From the NCBI GenBank assembly GCA_017654935.2, contig CM065682.1:38525780-38589779 (forward strand): a DNA stretch of 64,000 nucleotides, in the 5' to 3' direction. The position numbers and the translations under genes were made by a program. The DNA is from Phymorhynchus buccinoides (lineage: Eukaryota; Mollusca; Gastropoda; Neogastropoda; Raphitomidae). This document shows, piece after piece, positions 12,803 through 23,400 of this stretch (positions within the stretch are counted from its first letter, which is position 1; each line of letters opens with the position of its first letter). The notes under the pieces were generated by a model, which saw only the letters and a program-made list of their open reading frames with translations, made no database searches and was not told the origin of the DNA.

Positions 12803-15800
12803 TTTTTTAATTTTATCTTGAGAAACAACTTGGCAAAAATTGAAGAAAACTCATTTCAACAATACCTTAACCCGCTGGTGGTGATGTTAAAAAAATTGGC
12901 AATTCAACGAAATTGTCCATTGACTTTTTTCAATATTGAAGCGACTAAACATATCACACACACACACACACATGCATGCGCACACACATAGTCACACACA
13001 CACACACACACACAAAATGTTGAGATACAATGCGTAATTCATAATAATTAATCAGTCTCTTTTACTAGTTTTAGGTTGAAGTTACTTTAAGGGAACATGT
13101 AAGACAATGAAAAGCAAACTAAAACAGTTCAACAGGGATCAGAATCCAAGTAATTAAATATGTAATTCATATAATATAATTACCTATTTATCAACTTTCT
13201 GGTGTTTTCATAGTTATTATTAAAACAAATATAGTACACATTTGAACAAGTAAGTTGGAATGAATGGTTGTTGGAGTTGCATAGCAAGATAAGTCATAAG
13301 TTATGTTTCTTTATTGTCCATTGGCATTGTACAACGCACATGGAAACTTGTCTTCCACCGTGTAAAATAAAAAATATTAAATAAAAGTATGAAACAAATT
13401 TACATTAACAAATAATATGTAACTCTCACACCACACCCAATCATTCATCCGCTCTCCGCTATCTTGCTCACTCATCATGCAACCAGCCACCACTTACGCC
13501 TTCATTTTTAACCCTTTCTTGGTAAAGGTAAAGATGTGCCCCCCCCCCCCCCCCGTACTTCTCGGTTAATTCCATTCTTCCGCTCCAGCCCCTCCCACCA
13601 AACATAAAGCTGCACTTCACGAACCCCTTCAGCTAACTCTGTTTGGAATAATAACCCCCCCCCCCCCCCCCCCCCCCCTCCCCCTATAACTATAACTAAA
13701 AAGTATAAGACGGAAAAACGCAATGAACCACGACTGAATGCTGTATGAATACTATTATTATAATGTATTTTACATGAAATAATAGGATTTAAACAGAAAG
13801 CAAGAAAGAAGTGAATTGGATTCCAGACAACACTCAACAGACTATAAACATCTGTCTTCACTAACAGCCTTCTCCATACCATGGTCTTGCAAGTTGCATT
13901 GTTTCAGTTCCCATTACGCATGATGAAATAGGCACATACATTTTTATTGAAGAAAAAGACATGCAACTCATGTTACAAAATAAACATTATTTTGTTCCAA
14001 AACATGACATGTACAACAGTGAATCGTTTTGCTGGCCATTTAACCCATTTCTGTTCTCAGCTCCCCGCATATAATTATAAATAATACAAAAATAGCAAAA
14101 TTTAAATAATTAAAATTTGTCATTAACTGATAAAGTAGTATTTCCTTTGTTGAAAATGTTTAAAAATATGAGTAGAAGTAATAGTAGTTAAATGTGACAT
14201 ATAATTTCAGAATTTTATTGCATTATGTCTCATGCCGCATGCTATCAATATGATATTTTGCCATTTTTATCCTTATATAATCACCTTTACAACACCAAAG
14301 CATTTGATATGTCTTAATAATTTAGTTTGTTATGTAGCATGGCTGTAGCTTTATTACATATCCAAATTGTGAGAAAATCCATCCATTAGGTCAAAAGTTA
14401 TGGGCATTTAACCTTCCCTACCCTCAGTTCTGCTCCGTCGCAGGCCATTTTGGCACTTTTCGTAACTTTGACAGTCTGTAACTTCTTTGTTTATCTTAGA
14501 AAGAGCCTAGAAAAAAATAGAGCTACAAAACACAAACACTAGACTTAGAATAATTGCATTTCATGGTATATAAATTGTTAGATTCTGCATACCAATGACT
14601 CAAAGTTGCTACTTCGTCAAATTTTAGTCATTGTGAAATTGGCAGATTAGCCAACTTTGAGCGATCACAATTTTAAAATGAAATGAACAAATGCTCCCAA
14701 ATTACTGATTCTACTTCTCTGCATACTATAGATTGCTCACAAAAAGTACAAGGTTTACTCAATACATACTTTGGGTATGGTTGGGGCATAAAAATGACAG
14801 TTTTTTTCCGTTTATGCATAAACGGCAGTCATCCAAACTTTAAAATGTAATATCTCAGCAACCAATTAAGATATTTACAAAATTCTTTTTGCTATTTGCT
14901 TGTTTTAAAAATATCTAAATGAAAATGTAATTCACTAATCAATATTTTTATATTTAATTTTTCGGTGCCATTAGCTAGTATTAGGATTAGGGTACTTTAT
15001 AGTCACAGAGGCGTCTCTGTGAAATTCAGGTTGCTCCCACCTGGAGAGCATGTCGCAGCCAGAGGCGCGCCACCCTTTTTTGTTTTGCATGCGATTTTTG
15101 TGTGATTGATGAGGAAGGAAAGGGTGGGTGTGGGTGGGTGTTAAATTTTGACCAAATGACACTTTTTCGTTGCGACTGGGTTTAACGTGTGCTAAGTGTT
15201 TGACAGTACATGTGCTACTCCTACTATCTAGCAGTCATAGTCGGAAACGACAGACTAGCATACATACAGACAGACTGGCAAACATACACTAGTCTGACTC
15301 TGTGCAGGCCACACAGATGAGCTGACGCCTTTCTCTGATAATCCAATTCAATATCTTTTGTGGCAAAAGCCACCAAACTCTAGAACTTGTCTAGAATTGC
15401 ACTGTGAGTGTATTTAGCATGTTTTTGATTATTATAATGTTTGATATGTATTTTATTGTACTGAATGTATTTAACATGTTCTGAATGTTATGTTATAATG
15501 TTTGATGTGTGTATTTTAATGTTGAATCACAGGCGTAACAACGATGAATTTCTCTTTTGAGATAATAAAGTATTGTTGAGTTGAGTTGAGTTGTCATCTT
15601 CCCTCCACGTTTGACATAACTGAATTATGACATTACACTGACATGACAACACTCACTTGTCACTTCTTCGTTGGCCACTTCCCCTAAGAGCTCCCGAATC
15701 CTCTGCTGCATTTGTCGGCATGTTCGGTTAAGTTCCTGTGTGAACACAGCAAAAAAAACCACCGTTATTGTTATTTCTCAATGTCAGAAAGCAATATTCA

Positions 15801-18800
15801 CAAGTCACCACTAAACAAATCAATGCACTTAAGCTATATGCAGCTTAACAGAATATCACTGCACTTAAGTAATATGCAGCTTAACACAATCAAAGGGGAC
15901 TTATAATTTTTTTAAATCTGAAATTAGTGAAAATAAGTTGCAAAGCAGAAGGGGAAAAAATTAAAGGCAGGGAAAAAAAAAGAATTGATGCAGTTCTTTT
16001 GATTTTAATTACTGTTATGCAGTCTTAGCAGTTTTCTTGCACACTGGCACTGAATCTCTGAATCTGACTCATAATGCTGAGCTATCCAACTGGATAATTA
16101 TACAGCGTGGTGTGGAGCAGCAGGAAGAAAAATAAAACAAAATGAAAGAAGCAACTGAACAAAAATGAACTAATAATATAGAGATCTCCCCAGCGTTTCA
16201 TGGCTCCAGTCAGGCCCCCGGGGACAAACCCGGACCGGCACAGCCCCAAGCTACATGTTTAACAAAGCAATCTAACCATTACTCCTCGACACTGTCAAAT
16301 CCATGTCAACACAATGATAGTCATCATACTGTGAAAAATAACAATTCCTATCCTCGATAATGTCAGTTCATGTCAACATAAAGAAATAAAAGAGGCAAAA
16401 CAAGCAAACAAAAGACACTCTTCTCCTGTATCCTCTCCCAGTAAAAAACAAACCTGCAAAACAAAAACAAAGACAACAAGCATGGAATTCCCCACAGTAC
16501 CTGCAGCAGCTCCCAGTCAGAGGGGTCTACACCGGACGGGGAGAGCTCGGTGAGCATCTCACTCATGACGCGCACGTTCCCCTGCACCACCTCCAGCTCC
16601 CGGCTCAGCTTGCCGCGCTGATCCGGTGTCAGGCTCACAGGCCCGTAGGAGGCGGCGGGGGTACCAGCCCCCACCCCTGGCATGCCTGTGCCTGGGACAG
16701 GGGGAGGGGGGGTGGTGGGAGGGGGGCCTCCTCCCCCACTTCCTCGAGGCAGGCCTGCCACGGGCTGCTGGACTTGAGGTCGCGGGCTAGACTGAGAGGA
16801 CAGAGAGAAAAAAGAGTGATGATTTGCTATATTTAGCACAATAAGGTGGAATACCTTCGAAATCAGCATAAATTTGTCTGGGGTGTCCCAATAATTCACA
16901 TACAGGCACGCTCATATATACATGCAAGAATGTGTGCGCACACACACACCATGATTCATTTATGCACAAAAGTACTCAACACACGCACAGTCTCTCTCTC
17001 TCTCACACACATACACATACACACACACACAGAGTCAACTATGATCCCCGTGATGAAAGGGCACATAAAAACTCAATCACACATTTGTAATTTCAAAGCG
17101 ATGAGATTTAAACATATCCCACTGTTTACTGTTTGTGTGTGTGGACAGAATAGAGTAGGCCTATGTGTAAGGTTCTGTTCATTTTCCTGAAAGTAAAACA
17201 ATTGCATTCAATTAACACTGGTATGCTAGGTCATTTAGCGCCCTGCTAGTGGCCATCAATATTTAAGAATGCCAGCACTTAGGTGTTTTTGTGGTTGTGT
17301 ATTTTTAAATCAATAACCTTCCACAACAGCTGTCATAGAAATGCTCTTAACAGGAAAACTGGATGAGAGAAAGATCAACGAAACAGATAGAAAACATTTC
17401 AACTCTCCAGAATTGGATAGATCAAGATTTTAATCGCACAAACCAATTAAAAAACAACTGAACTAATATTTTTCAAGGAATGTAACTTATCAAGCAAACA
17501 TCTAATTATAGAAACATAGCATTCAACACAACAACACAGGTCAAGAATCCTCTGTTAGTTAACCCTTTCAAAACATCACTGCCTGAAATTTTAAACATCA
17601 TTACTGGCCTGAGGTTCTAGAAAAAAGCATAACAAATAATAAGTGCAACAAAACTTGCCTCTGTCTGTAATGCATTCTCAACAACATTACTAGTTGATCC
17701 AAGTTTAATCGTGATTACTTGCATTAAAATCGGAATTATTAGTCTCCTTATCACTGTTAACGAAAACTTATTGGAGCCTTTTGTGAGTCCAGACCTGCCA
17801 ACCCCCTAACAGACCAAAGAGGAATATTTGTAGCAGGAAAGAGGAATTTTTGGGAGCTAAGAGGAATTTTGACGTGGCATCTTACCTTTCACACGTAAAC
17901 ATAATTTGAAGCAAGCAATTTTCATCCTTGTGAACTTGTCTTGTTTAAAACTAGTCTTTTCTGGAAGTGTCACAACTATTCCTAACACAATAGAAGCTTT
18001 TGGTTTGTTCCTCTGTCCTTTTTATTTGGGCAGACCAAGACGGCTGGTGCCATAGATGACTTAAATAATGAGACTTGGAAGGAAGATAATGAATCAATTT
18101 AAGTTCATCTTTGTCCTCCTTTCCTTCCGTTGGCTTGAAAAAGTCGGTAACGGTGGAAGACAAAGTCTGGGAGTTTACGGTTTCGATAAGCCGCTGAGAA
18201 GCAATGTGGCATTTGATGTCTTGACACCCTCCATAGGAGACTGTTAAGTGTAGTGAGCACATCATACATCTAGCATGATGCACACTTTCTTGATCTCTGA
18301 ATGCACAGATACTTTTCCATGTAATCTTGGCAGAAATATTGGTCTATTCTCTTTCTTTTCTCCCCAGTCTCACACACATCGATGTGTCAATCGCCATCTT
18401 GACGGAAATGCGCAAACAGAAACTAGAAAGTAAGCTATACGCACAGCAGCTGTGCTGCTCTGTATATAAGACGATGAATTTGTGTGTTCCAAAAAACTTT
18501 TTTTTAAAGTTTTGAAAGCGGAATTTTATGGACTTGAGCGGAAGAAATGTAATCTGAGCGGAAAAAATTCCACTCAAAGCAGAAAGGTTGGCAGGTATGT
18601 GTGACGCTCGAGTAGGGACGATTTTTGTTGTTGACATTTTCAACATTAATAAATTAAATAGAAGTGCCAAAAATAAGTGAAACGAAGGCTGGACGAGTGA
18701 CAAAGAGAAGTAACTCGAAAAAAATGTTTTAGATTGAAAAAAATATGGATTCAGACATCACTGTTCCGAGAATACTCGGAATTAGGCCCTGACTGGCGTT

Positions 18801-20160
18801 CTCTTGTTAGGAGTATACTCGGAATTCGTCCGAAATGAGGTAAGTCTCTTCCATGCAATTATGAATGTAACAATAGAAGCAACGCTCCCCCACTGTATAT
18901 ATGCAATGTACAGTGTTCAATCACTTACCTTAATGTTTAGTGGCACCAAAGACACTAAGCTTACGCAAAGACTCATCACAGCCTGACCGCTTGTACAGCT
19001 ACTCACAGAAGTAGTGTGAGCAAAGCCACCTGTTTAACTGCCACTCCGAGTGATTCCCCCCTGGACCTAGGCATGCTAAAGACTGAGCGGTAGCTCTTGT
19101 TTGATTGCCATACTGAGCCTGCCACACATCCCTGGACCTAAGCGCATACAGATGTCAGATGTGGCTTCAAGCTGAGAGCGAAGAGCTTAGTCTTTGCATA
19201 AGCCAAGTGTCTTTGGTGGCACCCAGTTAATCAACCAACCAACTAGATGATTAGTCACTATAAAGCATCCATTTGTTAAACAACCCGTTTACAGTAAAAC
19301 AACAACACTGTAAGAAAACTGTCAACAAATTTTCAATTTCATATTCAGTGTCAGAACTTAAGTTATACAGGAATACATCAGTGTGTTATTTATAAATCAA
19401 AGGACACAGGGCTTTGTTAATGAGTATCTGATTTTGAGAAAGAACTTTAAGACACTTTACACTAATTACAGAGATCAAGAAATGAGAAAACGTAAAGCCA
19501 ATAAACTTTACTGGCTATCCAGAAATGCTGAGCTAAGATGGATAACAAGCTATTAAGAAACCGCTAGATACAATACAGATACAGAGCCAAAAGTCAACTG
19601 CCGTGTTATCAAGAAATAAAGAATGCAGAGCTAGGATGTGTGAGTGATAATCCACAAAGAAAGCTGCAGGCTGAAAGTATTAGCATTAGCAGTTAGAAGT
19701 TAGGTGAGATGCAAGACCAGTTATAGAGGTTAAGACAGATGGTTAATGGGAATCAGGATGCAATGGATTCAAGCACTGGGAATCAACTTACTGTCACTTC
19801 GGGAGGACGAAAGGGAACACTCTGCAAACAGTCATCAAAACCTGAACATCATAAGAAGCAACAAGTACCGCTGTCTGCTTTACTTGCTCACTTACACACT
19901 CTCTGTCTCTCTCTCTCAGCACCTCCCCCCAAAACTCAGTTTAGTATTGGTGACATTTCTGCACATCCAATAACTTTGATTCAAACCCACTCTTCATGAA
20001 CTTAGTGACATTTTAACAGTATGAACGACAACTGAACATTACTACATTAGTATGGTATGAACATGACTGAACCTGACGTTTTTCATGCTGCTTACTTCAT
20101 CCGAGCATATGCATAATGTTTTATTTTGTTTTGTTTCTGCAAAATATAAGATTTAGGGGT

Positions 20161-20205
<45 letters not shown>

Positions 20206-20414
20206 GGGCTCCCAATCATCCCGCAAAACACGGGGTCCCAGGGGCTCCTTCACTTACAGTATAGAGGGTCCTAGAAGGCAGGATAGAGGGTTCAAGTGGC
20301 ATAGCGAATGCTGAAAAGAATTTTTCTAGTGCATCCCTAGGACCCCTTGCACATTCTTTTAGAGGGTCCTTTAGAATTTTAGTGCTTCATATACCCCCAA
20401 ATGGGGGTCCCTGG

Positions 20415-20486
<72 letters not shown>

Positions 20487-23400
20487 GTATGTGTGTGTGC
20501 ACATGTGTCTCTATGTGTGTCTGTGTGGATGCATGGCAGTCTTGCTTTAACCCTGTTGATTAAAAACAGAGAACTCCCAGCTCACCCTGGCCGGTGTATG
20601 GATGGGAGCCATACAGTCCAGGTCAGTCATGGGGAACTCGATCCCTTTGGACTTCAACTCCTGGTAAGTCTTGTCCACCTCTTTCAGCTCAGGGACTCCT
20701 CGAAACGCATCGGCCCACGTCTGAAAACCACAAGATGGTCAAATCACCAGTGATGTACAAATTGTACACTAATGTTATTCCTGGATTTTAATTTTACTTC
20801 ATGGGTGGATGCCTCATACCTCCATTTGGGGAGCCTGACTACCCTGCCCTCCATGAGTCTCTAACCCATGGAGATACCGGGGGGTCTTTTGTATAAATAG
20901 TTCCCCCACCATCTGGAAGTTCTGTGATTGTAACTTCCTCTAATTTGTCCCTCTTTTTGACTCTGCCTTTTCTCTTTGCTTTCTGTCACATAACATTTTT
21001 CTGACTTATTGGTCCGTGTTCATGCCTTTTTTTCCAAAAAAATCTTCCCAATAATTTTCTCCTTTGAGCTCCTCCGAAATCGGAATGTGTCTGGATCTGG
21101 TTCTGTATGTCGCAGATGCCACAGCTGAATACAGCAGGGAGACCAGTGAAAACTGAAAACCGGACACATACATACATCACCCATATGGCCTGGGAATGCA
21201 GAAGAAGAATTTTACTTCATATCATGCTTGTCACTGTAAAATGGTTTTCTTAATGCTCCAGACTAAGTACTTATAAATAAAGATTAGAAATAAAGTGTTA
21301 GTGCCTTTCAGTATCCTTTTCCCCTCATTTTAAGAAGACATTATCCACCCGCACCCAATTAATTTTTTGCAGTAAAATTAGAATTTTCAGTGATGTTACT
21401 ATTGTTAGTGTTCAACTGTATGCATTAAATGAAACCCCTTTATATTTGGTCAGGATGAAGGGAGGAACGTCTATGAGCGTGATGCCCTAAAAAAATAAAC
21501 ACTGTTAGTAAGGAAGACCACTGATACATGATATGGAGAGGAGATGTAGGGGATTGAGGCTAGAGGCTATATTTGATGATTATATAATATGTGTTTATGC
21601 CTACTAGGGATGTACTGTATTAATGCTAGTATTTATTGTAGCTTTTGTGTATCACTTTAGTGGTGCTTATTTATGTATCTTATTTTAATCATTTGTAAAG
21701 CGCAAAGAGCTCCAGTCTTACTGAGAGGTGTTGTGCAATATAAAAAATCATTATTATAATTATTATTAGAGGACATGTATAGCAGTGGCAGGGAAACACT
21801 TATTTTGTCAACCTGTATTACCTGAATCATCTGCAGGACTTTTTCCTGCACAGACTGCGGGGGGTCATGCTTGGGCCCCAGCACTTTGACCAGCTCCTGC
21901 AAGAAGTCCTTGGTGACCACATGCTGGTGGAACCGCCGACCGCAGTTCTTCACACACGTCTCTAAACACTGGAAAAAGACAAAAAACATTCTGAACAATG
22001 GCAAAATAAAACGAAATAGGCTTACAGTTACACTTACAGTGCTCAAAAAGCTCTTACTTAAAAATAAAATAAAAAAGAAGCTTACTGTAAGATTCTAAGA
22101 TTGCCATACTACTGTTGAAACTAATTAAAGGAATTTCAAACTAAAGTTTGTACACTTTTATGCTCAACCTTCCTAATGTCTGCTCATTTATGTCCAGTAT
22201 TCTTGATTAAAAATTAAAACCGCATAAAAAACACATAATTATGATTAAATGAATGTTTTGCTTTTGTTTTTAGTTTTACTGTTTAATATTGCTTTTGAAG
22301 GTAGCATTCAATTGTTTTCGTTTCTACTTTTACACAGAATCAACATTATTTTGAAAAACTTCTGTTGCCTTCAATTTAATAAAACCCATTAACTCAAGAA
22401 CAAAACTGTGGCAAAAAATATATTTCTGAGTTGAACTTCAAGTGATCTTAATTCTAACTCAAGATTTTACCAGTCACTCCTCCTCTCTCCTCTAAAAATA
22501 GTAAATCACTCATAACACAAAATTCATCAAATTGAGTCATTGACAGAGGATCAAGTCAACTTACTGTCAGTGTGTACATGACCGCAGTGAAATTCTTGCC
22601 CACATTCTGGGACAATCTCTTTTTGAAGGCTTTGCAAGCATCTTTAGGGCTAAAAACAGAAAACAATCATGGTTATTGGCTTTGCAACATACACTCACAC
22701 ACACACAAACGAATGTGTGTCTAGCTTATTTCCAGAGGATTTACATAAATTATAATAGCCTAGGACATGTTCCATTTTATGCTTTATAGGATTACCCCAA
22801 CCCCCCTCCTCCCAGCACTTGATTAAACATGAGCATAACTTTTCCACAGCCACTCAGGCTTGGACAAGTACCGGGTAATATTAAGTAATTAACTTTTTTA
22901 GTTGTTCTTACTAGTAGTAGTACCATAAACACGATTTTCTAATTGAAATTAAAAAGCGTGATATTACTTATTAGGAACAGGTTTTTAATATGACTCTATA
23001 TTTGCTGTTTGCTGGGTTTTTTTTGTCTATGTTGATAAAGTCGCATTCGCTGAAATATCCAGTAGTGTTGCTTTGTCTCTTGTGAATAAAATAACGTCAC
23101 TTTACACTTGTCGTGTAGTTGTTTGTTGTATATGACTCTAGACTTAAGAAAATTATAATTTTTCTTTGCATGTTTGAGACACCCATTTGTTCACCCAGAT
23201 AATCATAATGAGATATGGAGGGAGGACCCTAAATCTGCATTGGAAGGCCTGTGGTCGAGTGGTTGGAGCGCTCGGCTGTGGTGCGGAAGGCCGCGGGTTC
23301 GACTTCGAGTCCTGTTTAGAGTCGGATTTTTTTGGCCTAAAAACCCTCTGTCCAATCAGCAGTGAATGGGTACCTGATTCGTTCAGGGAAGGTCAAAGGT

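Noticed and set aside
23240..23315. Genuine tRNA gene
   Set aside because: A and B boxes are present but the cloverleaf is not clean and a SINE body follows directly. The same reasoning applies at 28600-28678, 8700-8782 and 52500-52583.
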